From Paramecium tetraurelia (taxonomy: Eukaryota > Ciliophora > Oligohymenophorea > Peniculida > Parameciidae): DNA of 64,000 nt. The position numbers and the translations under genes were made by a program. The stretch is from NCBI RefSeq assembly GCF_000165425.1, contig NW_001799177.1:634347-698346 (forward strand). The letters are read 5' to 3'. The notes below the pieces were generated by a model. It was not told where the DNA came from. It worked only from the letters and a program-made list of their open reading frames with translations, and ran no database searches. Positions 13,284 to 26,700 of the stretch are shown here, piece after piece (the first letter of the stretch is position 1; each line of letters starts with the position of its first letter).

Positions 13284-13490
13284 TCATAATATTTAAAATT
13301 AGCAAATTATAAGCACTATTGATTAAAGTGAAACCAATTTCTTTATTTTCCTTCTCCATGATTATGTAAGGTAATTATAATAATCCCTTCTTAAAATTAA
13401 AGTTTAGATGTCTATTATCACTTTTACTTAAACCTTGTTCAAAAACATATTATTTTGTAATAATTCTTCAATAATATTGAAATCACTCAT
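13284..13490 (-). CDS. Small hypothetical ORF, 68 aa, doubtful
   Basis: Open frame from ATG (MSDFNIIEELLQNNMFLNK...) to TGA. It ends immediately next to the R-SNARE stop on the opposite strand. Codon content is mixed: the first 20 residues look protein-like, but the rest is Ile/Leu/Tyr-rich and could be chance in AT-rich DNA where TGA is rare. An intron after codon 19 would shift it into a frame antisense to the SNARE gene, which is unlikely. No family recognised. Confidence 0.25.
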
Positions 13491-13610
13491 ATACAATAGA
13501 ATATGCTATTCTTTATTAATTGATTAGAATTTTTTTTAATAAACTAATCCATATTTTATTGTTTACTCAATAAAGTTGAACTAATATTTTTAATAATATT
13601 TATTAATATT

Positions 13611-14144
13611 ATGCCTCCAAAAAAGGGAAACGGCAAAAAAAAGCAAGACTCCGATGAAATGGAATCAGAAGAGTCTTATGAACCGAAAGCTTCTAAAAAA
13701 ATTCAAAAATAAGCATAAAAGAAATCAAATTTATCAGCAAAAAAATAACAAGATGATGAATCAGAAGACGCTTCAGATTCTTAAGAAGAGTAAGTCCAAA
13801 AAAAGGGTAAACAAAAAAAACCTTAACCTCAAACTTAAAGCAAATCAACTAATAATGCAAAAAAAAAATAAGCAAAAGATGATGTAAAGTATATGTAAAA
13901 TTCATAGGATGAAGATGAGAATTCTGAAAGTGTTGAAAACGACAAGGACAACTTTAAGCTATATTAAAAAAAAGAAACTCCTCCTGAAGATGATCCATGC
14001 AGAATATACTATGAATCATTATATCGAGAAAAACCAGAATCTATATTGGCCCTCAAGTATTGTTTAGATTATGGCCTAATAGAAGAAGAAAACATTCAAA
14101 AGGCTCATAAATTTTATGAAAAATATAAATCTAAATAAAAATGA
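13611..14144 (+). CDS. Lys/Glu-rich protein with short conserved C-terminal domain, 177 aa
   Basis: Intronless. The first about 115 residues are low-complexity (MPPKKGNGKKKQDSD..., Lys, Gln, Asp, Ser, Glu), typical of a disordered nucleolar or chromatin-type protein. The last about 55 residues are compact and look folded: DPCRIYYESLYREKPES then LALKYCLDYGLIEEE. That block is reminiscent of a short helical domain found at the end of uncharacterised eukaryotic proteins, but I cannot name it. The basic, acidic-patch N-terminus would suit a nuclear location (inference). Many TAA codons are read as Gln. Confidence 0.72.
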
Positions 14145-14724
14145 AATTAAAACTAATTTTAATCACTTTTTTTCCTAAAACTTCATAACCATAAATAATT
14201 GTTCATATATAGGGCTATATATTAACTAAATTATGGATTCATTTCATTAGCATCATATAGAAATGGTTTTGTAGAAATAATATAGTTGCAGAATAAAGGA
14301 ACCTGTTTCCTCCCTTATATTTGATTAAATTTTAATAGCCACAATACCTTTAAAAAACTAAGATTGTTATTTTTTAATTATTAAAATAACTTTTTTATTA
14401 CAAGTAATTGTCTACAATTTTGAGCAAGGATTATATGCAATTTGATAATGGAATATATTAATGCTATATCTTAATGAGAGAAAATAACTTAAAAGTCTTA
14501 ATTATAGATTGATTCAAAATTTTCGATGCTAGGTTACCAATATATATTGTTAATCGGTTTAACATAAAGATTTATGATGTTGTAATGAACATATGATATA
14601 ATCATTAAAATTTGGCTGCATATAAATATAATTTAGAAAACTTTTTGATCTAAAGGAATATTGGTTGTTCCAAAGAATTAATGAATTAACTCTTAATATA
14701 TGATTTTATTTTTATTAATTTTTT
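14145..14724 (+). other. Intergenic, AT-rich (580 bp), with one doubtful 70-aa ORF
   Basis: Mostly AT-rich. One TGA-free frame from the ATG at 14233 to the TGA at 14443 would encode 70 residues beginning MDSFHQHHIEMVLQ. The start looks protein-like but the end is hydrophobic and unremarkable. I do not call it as a gene. No tRNA or repeat seen. Confidence 0.4.
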
Positions 14725-15576
14725 ATGTCAAGACGCAGACGCTGTGCTTTTGATTCTGATAATTTAGATGAGTATATATAGGTATTTACAAACATAAACT
14801 TATCAGCTTGCCACTATTGGGTAGAATTAGACTAATCTTTTTTATGATGACAAAAAGTTAAAATGGGTTAATGGATTGAAATAAATTAATGATTAAGAGT
14901 ACTCCACAAAATAAATTGAAGGATTTGAACACGGTCATAATCAAATTGATTATATTGATACGTCTGAACTTCCTCCCGATATTCATTTGAAATCAAGTGA
15001 TGAAGTTATTACTCATCACATTATGATATTAGGAGATATCAATGAATGTATAAAACAATCTCTTACTATGTTCTGCATGTAGAGTCGTAAAAATAGTAAT
15101 GAAGATTTCAATGAGGAATTGATATCTCCTTTGAAAAAGTAATTAAATATTTCATTATATTTAGTAAACTGTGTCTTGATTTAGCGATAAAAAGAATACA
15201 AGGGAAGGATTCTGTTCATATGGTAAAGTTTCTTATGCATGATACTTCTATTTAGAATTATGCTCCTATTATCAATGGTAAATTCTTATTAGAAGTGTTA
15301 TTTAGTTTACTTTCTCTAAACTGCTATTTACATCTTAGCTTTCGATCTTGATTAATAAGATTTCTAACCTTAAAAGGAGCAAGATATGATTTCTTACATA
15401 AAGTAACGAGCTGTTAATGTGAAACACATCTATTCAGTCTATCTTACTGAATCAGATATTTCTGATCAAAGAGCAAATAAATATTATTGTAATAGGTGGA
15501 ATATAGGTGCCATACTCTCCTAAGTATTTTATATAAATTTTAATCAAAGATTATTGAATAAGTTATTAGTTAATGA
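14725..15576 (+). CDS. Ras/Rab-like protein with degenerate P-loop, about 248 aa
   Basis: The fold order matches a small GTPase after an N-terminal extension of about 85 residues. A hydrophobic strand runs into ILGDINECIKQSL, which lines up with the P-loop strand and helix (LLGDxGVGKTSL) but lacks the GK[ST]. DTSIQNYAPIINVYF then lines up with the switch II DTAGQE(R/K)F...Y region, followed by the AIYILAFDL strand. A later SVYLTESDISD segment sits where NKxD would be. Thus the nucleotide-binding residues appear lost while the scaffold is kept. Four introns (25, 26, 28 and 26 nt; ends CAG, TAG, TAG, AAG) give an integral frame. If the last intron is not used the frame continues to about 15811. 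It may act as a pseudo-GTPase scaffold (inference). Confidence 0.6.
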
Positions 15577-15871
15577 AACATATACTTTTATCTTTTTTAT
15601 TAAAATTTCGTTATTTAAAGTTCATCAAAATTTATTAGAATCTTTAGAAATTATTTATAATAGAATTCAACAATAATTTTCACTAATATAATATTATAAA
15701 TTTATATTAATTCTTAAATATTATTTTATTTTCAGATCAAAAACATTCTTCATACGCATTTTTTATCTTAAAATCATTAATCAAGATATTGTATTGTATA
15801 AGTAAAATCCTTGAAATATAATTAAATTTAAACACTAAAAAAATATAAATATTTTATTAATCCAAATATCT
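15577..15871. other. Intergenic, AT-rich
   Basis: AT-rich gap after the Ras-like gene. Its last intron may be retained, in which case the first about 235 bp would be coding. Otherwise I see nothing. Confidence 0.4.
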
Positions 15872-16363
15872 ATGATTAATATGTAATCGAAATACTTAAA
15901 GTTTACCTTTAACGAATTAAAATAGCTCTTTTATTCATTAACAAATGGCAGAAATCAAAATCTTCTGATAATTGACACATTTTTAATGTTAAATTAAATT
16001 AGTCATATGTATTGTTTCTATTTATCTCATAATTTATTATTATGTAGTAAATCTTATTTCTAAAAATCTATGTCATTCAATAGAATCTTCATTTTTAAAT
16101 AATTTAGTATCAATTAATACTTTTTAAGCATTTTATATAATGTATTGAACTCCAATTATTAGAATAAAGAGAAAGAACTAATAATAACTTTGCCAAAATT
16201 TAATATTATTGAAATTAAATGGGCATTTTACTTTTATAGTGGATATTTTAATCTCCAATAAAAATAATACTAAAACTTATAATTATTGATGACGAAAAAA
16301 TTAAATAAAATTTGTTTAGAGTCATATTATTTAGATATTACGTATTAAATTATGATGAAATGA
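15872..16363 (+). CDS. Hypothetical protein, 163 aa, low confidence
   Basis: A TGA-free frame of 164 codons starts at an ATG and ends at TGA, 28 bp before the aminotransferase start. The product is rich in Ile, Leu, Asn, Tyr, Phe and Lys. A more protein-like stretch near the C-terminus reads IKWAFYFYSGYFNLQQKQ and could be a TPR-like helix pair. Because TGA is rare in such AT-rich DNA, an open frame of this size can arise by chance. No intron, no homologous family and no upstream signal help to decide. It may be a real small gene, a gene relic or nothing. Confidence 0.3.
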
Positions 16364-16391
16364 AAAATTTGAAATAAAAAATATAATAGAA

Positions 16392-17750
16392 ATGATGCTA
16401 AGAAGTCTTTGGAGATCACCAGCCTTTTCATTTTCATACTACTCTAACTTAGATCTTAGTTGTCCATATCCATCATTTTAAGTAAATAAATAGAGAAACA
16501 CATTATAGGCTCGAGATCTTACAACCACTCATACAATGCACTATATTACGAAACCACCTTGCGATCCTAAAATAATGACATTCGGAGCATTTCATACTGA
16601 TCATTTGTTAGAGATTGATTGGTCAGAGAAAATGGGGTAGATGAGTGAATTAATTTCTTAATAGATGGAGCCGACCTTAGATTGTGCCATTCAAGAGTTT
16701 CAGTATCCATCCATTTTCCGCATGTTTACATTACGCAATTGAGTGTTTTGAAGGGGCTAAAGTAAATAAATCGATCAATTTTTTAAGGCATATAGAGGGC
16801 CGGACAATTCAATTAGGACATTCAGGTTGAACTGTAATATGTACAGAATGAAACAATCTGCCAAGAGATTGTCATTACCTGATTTTGATGGTGGTGAGTT
16901 AGAAAGATGCATTGAACAATTATTAAAAGTGGATAGAGATTGGATTCCAGATAGACCTGGATTTAGTTGTTATATTAGACCAACATTGATGGCAACAGAA
17001 GAGGCATTGGGAGTCAGGGCATCAAGTAGAGCAAAATTATTTGTTGTATTGTGTCCTGTTGGTCCTTACTTCCCATCTGGTTTAAAACCTGTTAGAGTGT
17101 TCTGTAATACATCAACAGTAAAGCATCTTCCTTATCTATTAGATTCGATCAGCTCCTGGTGGAGTTGGAGGGTACAAGGTTGCTGGTAATTATGCTCCAA
17201 CGGTTTTGCCATTGAAAGAAGTCTAAAAGATTGGATTCCATTAAAATTTATGGATGTTGCCAGATGGTTTAGTGTAAGAAATGGGAGTTTGCAACTTATT
17301 TTTCTTTTGGAAAAACAAATAAGGAGAAAAAGAACTAGTTACACCAATTTTGGATGGGACAATCTTACCAGGAATTTCAAGAGATTCAATATTGGTAAAT
17401 CATATTTGATTAATGTAAAGGAACTCACAAGAAATATGGGGAAGTTTAAGGTGATAGAGAAGAAACTGTATATTTAAGAGGTCGTTGAGGCAATGGAGGA
17501 GGGGAGAGTATGAGAATCTTAATGATTATTTTAGATGATCGAAATGTTTGGATCTGGGACAGCTGTTAGTATTCAGCCAATCGAGGCTATTGGATATAAT
17601 GATAAAATCTATGAAGTCTAATATGATTAAAAATTGAATGCAGGTGAATTATCACATGAATTATTTGATATTCTAACAAATATTTAGGTATAGAGTGAGT
17701 ATTAATTTTAGACTGGTGGGGGAGAACATAAATGGGTTAGATCAATATGA
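16392..17750 (+). CDS. BCAT: Branched-chain amino acid aminotransferase, mitochondrial, 391 aa
   Basis: PLP-dependent class IV aminotransferase that interconverts Leu/Ile/Val and their 2-oxo acids with glutamate/2-oxoglutarate. The N-terminus (MMLRSLWRSPAFSFSYYS) is a typical mitochondrial presequence. Family blocks appear in order: FGAFHTDHLLEIDW, LHYAIECFEGAKAYRG, YIRPTLMATEEALGV, VGPYFPSGLKPV, GGYKVAGNYAPT (contains the PLP-binding lysine region), LDGTILPGISRDSIL and MFGSGTAVSI. Seven introns of 24-28 nt were removed; two end in AAG (16762-16787 and 17395-17420). The intron at 16637-16664 restores GWSRPQIVPFKSFSIHPFSA, which confirms the boundary. Length matches the family. Confidence 0.95.
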
Positions 17751-17848
17751 TTTAAATTATTTTATGTTATAAATTAATGATGACAATCACTATAAGTCTT
17801 AATTAATAACAATCATTGGTTAGCAAAATAAAACAATTTTTAAATTAA

Positions 17849-19643
<1,795 letters not shown>

Positions 19644-19702
19644 TAATAAATAAATAAAATAATTATATTAAATAACAGCTTGTCTATGTATTTATATAAT
19701 TG

Positions 19703-21494
19703 TCAAATTCTCTCTCTCAATGATGAAATAAGTTTTGTCCCGTTAGTCATGTTAGTCGTACAAATGATAACTTCCTTGTTAAATTGTTTTCCCAAGAGAC
19801 GCAACGATGCAATCTCCCCGTAAGTGACTCCACCAAGTATGTACACTATTACAATGGGCTTTTTGCCTGGAATATTCAATTTGATAGGTCTTTCTGGCTC
19901 TAATTGAAAGCCATTAATGAGTTGCATTTGAGTTTTGAAAGGTTTCCATGATCCCTTATCAAACACCTTTTCAGTCAAACGAGCCCTAAATTATTAGACT
20001 AAAAGTACATCAAAGGACAATGACCACTATAAGTATAAGCGGGATCTTTAGGGTCTGTGTCATCAGATCTGATATCCACGTTGAGTAACTTAAATTACTC
20101 CTGCAATTTAAAGAACAGTTATTTGGCATCAGACTTATAGACCATGCCTGCCTTCGATAAGTTGTTCAAGAAAGCAATGGTCTTAAATCCATAGACATGA
20201 ACAATCTCTCTTCTCATATAATCGAAGGGCTTTTGTTTCAATCCTCCATCGACTAAGGATCTCAAGGCTAACAACCTTACAACCTTGTTTAAGTCCATTT
20301 CTAATTGAATCATAGCTTCGATGTAATCCAGAGTTCTCTCTGATTTATCTCCATTGATTATTCCTTATTCCAAACTCAACAACTTGTAGAAGGAGATTGT
20401 TTTAATGTTCTCTGCAATCTTTCCACTGATATTGAGATCTAACGATAAATTAATACAATACGTCTTGAATTGGACTCCTATTCCAATTTGATCTTCTTTG
20501 CTTATTGCACAATCCTCTCATTCAATTGGGTTTGTTTTTCTTTCTGAAATTCAGTCTTCTCCACTTCCTATTGTTTTGCTTGCTCATACAAATACTTGGC
20601 TAAGGATGCCACTTACAATCCTCTTACCTTGTACATCAAAGGGTCTTTCTCCGAGTTCAATTGCAATATTTGATATTCCTCTCCCTCTTACCCTTCCTTT
20701 CCGAATACCTTCTTTTGTAGACTGACCAAGTTTCCGTTGATACCAAACTATTCGTCTATCAATCCTTCATACACCAATTAGGTCAACATTGGAGTAACCA
20801 AGTCAATGCTCCTGTCATATATAATCAGAGACTCTACCTCTTAGGAGTCTTGATTTTGATCCGATTAGGAGTTCTCCACTTTTATGATATCATAAACCAT
20901 CTTGGCTCCATCACCCTTACAATATATGTTGGGAATGTTGCCCATCACGATCTGTATTCTATTGATACTATCTGCAACGTAATTATAAATTGATAAATCT
21001 TAATCAATCATCATATCTCTAAATGCATCTGGCATCTCCAAACTCAATACATCCAAATCAAGTGGAATGAGATCAAAAGAAAAATCCTTTATTTCCACAC
21101 TACTCAAAACCCCCTCCTATTCCAATAATTCCTTGGCTAGGATTGTCCTTGAAGGCCAGAAGACCAACTTGTAAGTGTTGTTGGGACCATTGGCAGCTTT
21201 GATCATTTTTGCAATCTTCCTTGTTACATCCAATTTGGGGGGGATGATGATAAAGATCTGAGTGATGTCATTCTCTATTTAAGTTATATTCTCTATTGTC
21301 AAGGTCTTCTTGATCCCACTCTCTTATAGCAATTTATTTTCTATGCTTAATTTAAGTAATTGCAAGACTCTCTAACTCAAAATTAGCTATTTATTGCCAG
21401 GCATGGTCTCAAACAATGCAATAATCTTATTCTTCAAGTAATCCTTATAAATTGTAATATCAAATTCATATTGTGGAATATTTGGATTTTACAT
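19703..21494 (-). CDS. VPS33: VPS33, Sec1/Munc18-family HOPS/CORVET subunit, about 581 aa
   Basis: SM protein that templates SNARE assembly for lysosome/endosome fusion. Family blocks are visible in order: an N-terminal domain ending in FIIIPPKLDVTR; ADSINRIQIVMGNIPNIYCK; LIIYDRSIDLVTPMLTQLVY followed by EGLIDEQFG, the hallmark of VPS33; then LRSLVDGGLKQKPFDYMRRE; and the C-terminal IVIVYILGGVTYGEIASLR, the typical end of SM proteins. Two 23-nt introns were removed, one restoring the frame near 20450 and one near 20000. Length is close to the family norm (about 600). Together with CCZ1 elsewhere in the window it belongs to late-endosome fusion machinery. Confidence 0.93.
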
Positions 21495-21552
21495 TTTTAT
21501 TAATAAATAAAATGTAATAGTGATATCATATATGATCATATTTAAATCTCTG

Positions 21553-22372
21553 TCATTTTTTCTATTTTTTTGTTTAATTAACACTATGAGAACGTAAAGC
21601 AGGCATTTTATTTTTTGAGTTGCTCTCTTTCATTTAATACTCTTCGATTGCCTAATTAATTCACTTAGCTACTTAGGATTCCCTTTGCAGCTTAATCATC
21701 TCCTCATACTATTAATTCAATTCATCCATCAACTTCTCATTAATCCCATACCCCAAAGACTTCATCGAGTCTTGCATCTGCGAGATAGTTCTTTTCAAAT
21801 TGCACATGCTCTAAAACTACTCATCCAAATCAATGTCAGCTATCATTATACATGTTTCAAATCTTACTCTAAAATAGCATCCTATTCAACTAACCAACCT
21901 CGCTATCATCCTCGTAATTTAGCATCACCTTCTTCTGCTTATCCAATGCTCTACTCCTCTGCAACAAGTCCTCAACACTGCTGTCACTATTGCTATCCTC
22001 CTAATCATTGTTCGACTCCTCCGATTTTACTTACTAATTATGAGTGAGAAACACAGTGTCTTATTATTAGGGTTGTTTCTATTGAGATGATTTCAAATCT
22101 TTGATCTTCTCTGTCTGACTGTAATTTTTCAGAGCATTTTGTTTCCTTGCAAATGAGTCCATCTCATCATAAGAATTCTCTATTTTCTTATTAGGTTTAA
22201 CCTCAACAACCTAATTCTTCTTAGTATCAATCTTGTTTAAATCATCATATTCATTAAGTTTATTAAATAGATTCTTTTCTAAATTGCTTATTGCATTATT
22301 ACTCTACCTTGGTGGTAATTGTCGATTTGCTGATTGTGCTGAGGTAGGTTTATTAATGCTAGGTAATTTCAT
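21553..22372 (-). CDS. Coiled-coil protein, 256 aa, unknown function
   Basis: Gln/Asn/Ser/Lys-rich protein. The first 170 residues are mostly disordered (MKLPSINKPTSAQSANRQL...), with an acidic Ser/Asp patch (NDQEDSNSDSSVEDL). A C-terminal coiled coil of about 60 residues follows (MCNLKRTISQMQDSMKSLG, then ELNQQYEEMIKLQRE). Two introns (28 and 21 nt, TAG ends) were removed and the frame is integral. It lies 58 bp upstream of the VPS33 start on the same strand. No recognised domain. Confidence 0.72.
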
Positions 22373-22510
22373 ATTATATTTTATAATTAAATTCTTAACA
22401 TATCACATAAGTCAAATGATTATTCCTTATGAAAATAAAGGAAATCGAATAATATGTTTAATTAATATATTAATAATTTACATAAGTAAATAACACAAAA
22501 TAGAAGTAAA

Positions 22511-23654
22511 TCAAGTTTATTGTTTATTTGAATAATGAGATCCACGATTAGTCGAAAATCTTCCTGGGGCTTCAATAGATTATGCCATAGAATTGCCAAT
22601 TTTATTGTTACTAGTTTTAGTAACGTTAACTTCTTTGACTTGTACAACTTATCTCTTCTTCATAGCTTCCAGAGATGTTTCAGCCATGATTAGTTTTTCA
22701 CTCAACTCTGAAGCCTCCTCGTTTTTTTCTTTGAACTTCTTCCTCCAAACATCAACCTCGCCTTGTAGGGATATTAGGGTGGTTTCAACGCGACTGTAGT
22801 TTTCTTGAATTATCTAGAGTTCTTGGATTTAATCGTTAAGTTGATCAATGATATCATCCTTTTCATTTAAGATGGTTCTTAGCTTCAAGATTTCTTGGTC
22901 TTTGTCTCTGAGATGCAATTGCAAATCGTTATTGTCCTCTTCCAATTACATTATTTATTTTTTCAATTGACGCAACTCTTCATTGAATCCAATTTGATTT
23001 GATGATTATCTTTGTAGTTAACTATACCTATCTTTCCAGATTTATAATTCTTCTTTGATTTATTTTAATTCTAGTTTTAATTTATCTTCTGAGAGTCTTA
23101 GATTGTGGTTGATTCTCTCCAATTCTGTAATTTTATTGGGGTTGTCAATGGGTATTGATTATTCAATACAGGCTCCGTTGATTTTGATTCTTTGATTTTC
23201 AACCTACAATTAATAGACCATCTATTCCAATTGTTGTATTTTGAATTTGTATTTGTATTCCATTTCTTCGACTGCAACAACTTGGATGGGTCTCTCAAAG
23301 TGATGGACTTCATGGATTTCTTGGGGTTGTTGGACTCTTTCAGTTGACAATTGAACAACACGAATGGGGGAGACTGAGGAGGATTGATGCGGTACAAAGG
23401 CTATTGGGGGTCTGGATGGAGTGGGTATGATTCTTCTTTCTGTGGAGGGTGTTCTAGAGTGTAAAGATGAAATACATAGTAATATGAGTAGATTAATTTT
23501 ATAACTTTTAGACTGCGTAGTTGGTTAGATATTTGTTGGGTTGTAGGGTGGAAGTCTGAGTAGGTTTGGAGTAGGGGGAGACGGAGGGTGGATTTTGAGT
23601 GATGTAGGAGCTGCCTTTGGATCTGAGGAGACGTTACAACCTTTCGTTTTGCAT
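22511..23654 (-). CDS. Coiled-coil protein with Pro/Ser-rich head, 373 aa
   Basis: The first about 110 residues are Pro, Ser, Thr and Gln-rich (QNPPSVSPYSKPTQTSTLQP, later RRIIPTPSRPPIAFVPHQ) and contain Val/Glu/Gln/His-rich stretches (ERVQQPQEIHEVHHFERPIQ) reminiscent of cortical cytoskeleton proteins such as alveolins. A continuous coiled coil spans about residues 125-330 (EMEYKYKFKIQQLEQMVYQL onwards). One 22-nt intron was removed. The gene is divergent from SPT6 with 83 bp between the start codons. A role in the ciliate cortex or basal bodies is plausible but inferred. Confidence 0.75.
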
Positions 23655-23737
23655 AATAAAATTTATTAATATGGCTGTAAAATTTTAGTAATATAAATTG
23701 AAGCTGCAATTTTTAAAAGCATTAATAATATTAAATT

Positions 23738-26700
23738 ATGGGAAAAGGCAAGTAGAAGGTGGAGTCATCGGAAGAGGAAGGAGGAAACGATTATCAGAAG
23801 GATGATTTTGTTGTGGGTTCGGATGAAGATATCGAGGATGAGGCATAGGAGGAGTAATAAATTGGTTAATGTTTAAAGTTAGGACGAGTCGTATGACGCA
23901 GAGTTGTCAGACGACGACATGGAGTTGATAGAAGACAACAAGAAATCGACACATCAGAGGAGACTGTAGAGAATTGAGAGGGATGATGATGAAGTAGAAT
24001 AGGAAGATGCTCAGGCGGATCCCTTCCAAGAGCAATTGTCACAGGAGCCGATCGACGAGAACGAACAAAATGAGCTAATAAATAAATTGTTTGATCCAAG
24101 TCAACGGGAAGTGGCATTTTTGAACTAAAATGATGAAGAGATAATTAAATAGGATGTGCCTGAATCTATCCAAATCACTTACATGAAGATGACGAATGGG
24201 CAGATTATGTAAAATGCAAGAGAGGAGGCTTCCGAATAACAATGGAAATGGATAGGAGAAAAGATGGTGTCTCAGTTCGATATAAAAAATATACCTGATG
24301 TTTTGCTTGGAATTAAAATGATTTTGGAGTTCTACAGGAAGGAAAACCTGGACATAATGTACATCTACACTTACAAACGTCATCTCATAAACTCAGCTTT
24401 GCTATTGGAGCACTATTGGAAAATAAGGGAACTGGATTATGAGTGGGAACACTTCAGTAATTTTAAGAACAGGATACAGAAGTTAATTGACTCGATCCCT
24501 GAAAATTACTAGACTCAGAAGAATACAGCCAACCTGTATCTACAGAAGGCCAAGGAAATCGAGGATCTGTAGAATCTGAAAGATTACATTGATTATATAA
24601 TATTGAAACACAATTGCAAGAGGATTGTGTATTTGGAATAGGAATTATAGAGAGAGAACTAGGAGAAGCAACTGCTGGGTCAGACCATGGAGTAGGAATA
24701 AGATTAGGTCAATTCTAAGACTGAACTCATTCAAAAGGAGTTGTAGAATCTGAGTTTGAATGGCAAAAAGAAGGCTCACACAAAGGAGAAGGCCATGTTG
24801 GAGTACATTAAATAGAGAGTGGATGAGGCGGCCTTGAATTTCTGTTACACTTCCGATGAATTCTTCGTTAAGTTGTAAGGCATGAGTGTGCCAATGGAAA
24901 GAAAGATCATTTAGGATTGGGATGATTTATGGAGTCATCTAAAGGAGTCAACAGAGTTTAAATCCCAAGATTCCGGCACTGAATATGTAAAGTTGTTATA
25001 AAAGTATTTGATGATGGAACTCTATCATCATCCCTTCATCAGGGATTACATAAGTCAGATTTATAGAGAGAATTTGCTGATCTCAACTGAGCCCACTCAA
25101 CTGGGTAACAGAGAGATCACTGCTGTGAGTTACTTCTACCCAGTCAAGAGAATCAGACATAGACAATACAAATACATGGAGGATCAAACTTGGATGCAGT
25201 GTCTCAGAGCAGAACAATTGGGATACATCAAAATTAATTTTGCAATCTCCAAAGACAAAGATCACAAAAAGGAAAAAATTCCAAAAGACGATATTATGGT
25301 GTTATTGTATGATAAATTTGTCAAGATTGACGATCAATAGAAGGAACAAGAGAATATCTTGAGAATTAGAGATCTCGTTCTCAGAGGTATCTTGCAAGAA
25401 ATATGGTATCCCATTTTGGAAAGATAAATCAAATATAAATTGTAAACTCTCTCATCCAAACATATTGTGAGGATGTGCTAACAAAAATTTAAATAACTCA
25501 TTAACAAACAACCTCATATAAGTGAAGTTGGTAACAACCAATAAATGTAATAGACCATTAATCCAGATGTCAAAATCATGTCCTTGGTTATTGGATCGGA
25601 ACAAACAGACAGCAAAGTGCTCAAAGCTTATTCTCAAGATTGTTCCATCCAAAAGAAATACATTGGAATGTCAGTTATCGATTATAAGGGTGAGTAACAA
25701 ACTCTCCAAATCTTCAATTATTTGACCCAAGATGAAAGGAGAACTGAAATGCTGGAATAAATCAGAAAAGAATAAGCTCTCTTAGATAACTTCTTTGAAA
25801 AGTACAAACCAGATCTTGTTGTCATCTCTGCCAATCACTCTGACTGTCTGAAATTAAGAGCTGATTTACGTAAGAAATACTAGTAGACATCTTCTGTTTG
25901 GATTACTTTGGCAGATTCATAAATCTCAAGGATCTACAGTATGAGTGAAAAGAGTAATTTATAATTGCCAGACATTCCTCAAATATTGAAGGAGGCAATT
26001 TCCTTGGCCAGATACAAACTTAATCCAATGGCTGAAGTCTTGAATCTATGGAGTGATGCTATTGATAAGAATGGTTGTTTGCATCTCAACTTACACCCTC
26101 TACAAGCTATGGTCAGTCAGTAAGTGTTGCTTGACGCCTTAAAGTAGACTGCCACTGAAATAGTCAATTAGGTTGGAGTTGATTTGGTTGATTGTACTCT
26201 GCATAAACACTTGGCAGATCAAATGCAATTCATCAATGGCTTAGGAAGAAGACAAGCCAAGCATCTATTAACGATGGTCAAAGGTCTATTGAGCAAGAGT
26301 CTCTTTAATAATAATTATGAAGATGAGAGACTTATCTATTCCAAATTGGAGTAAGATCAAAAAGAGTACATCCAAATCTAGAGATAGGATATCCTCAAAA
26401 CTCAGATTTTGAAGAAGGTCGTATTCAAAAATGTATAGGGATTTATCAAAATCCAGAGAGGCATCTAACCATTAGATATAACCAGAATGCAAATCAAAAT
26501 GTATTCTGATGCTGTTCACATAGCCAAATGTGCCTTAGAAGTTGGCGGCAGAGAGGACAGATAGAATACTATTGTGAGACAACTGATGAGTCAGCCTCAA
26601 AAAATGGAAGAACTCCAATTGGAAGACTGGGCAAAACAAAGAGAATAGAAGGATGGAAGTGAGAAGTTCACTTTAGTAGCTCAATTCATGAAAGAGGAAT

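Noticed and set aside
15221-15253. A 33-nt intron in the Ras-like gene
   Set aside because: Removing it creates a TGA. The 26-nt intron ending just before KLCLDLAIKRIQG gives a clean frame instead.
16234-16245. A tatagtgg string resembling the end consensus of Paramecium internal eliminated sequences
   Set aside because: No matching inverted end at a suitable distance; single occurrences of such a short motif are expected by chance.
16684-16703. A 20-nt intron starting GTG in BCAT
   Set aside because: Counting positions showed it breaks the frame. A normal 28-nt GTA...TAG intron at 16637-16664 restores the conserved text IVPFKSFSIHPF.
20498-20725. Plus-strand hydrophobic ORF inside VPS33
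   Set aside because: It lies opposite well-conserved VPS33 sequence, so it is a shadow.
24075-24383. Minus-strand ORFs across the SPT6 N-terminal region
   Set aside because: They are antisense shadows of SPT6; their composition is unlike other proteins here and they end at standard-code stops or TGA without context.
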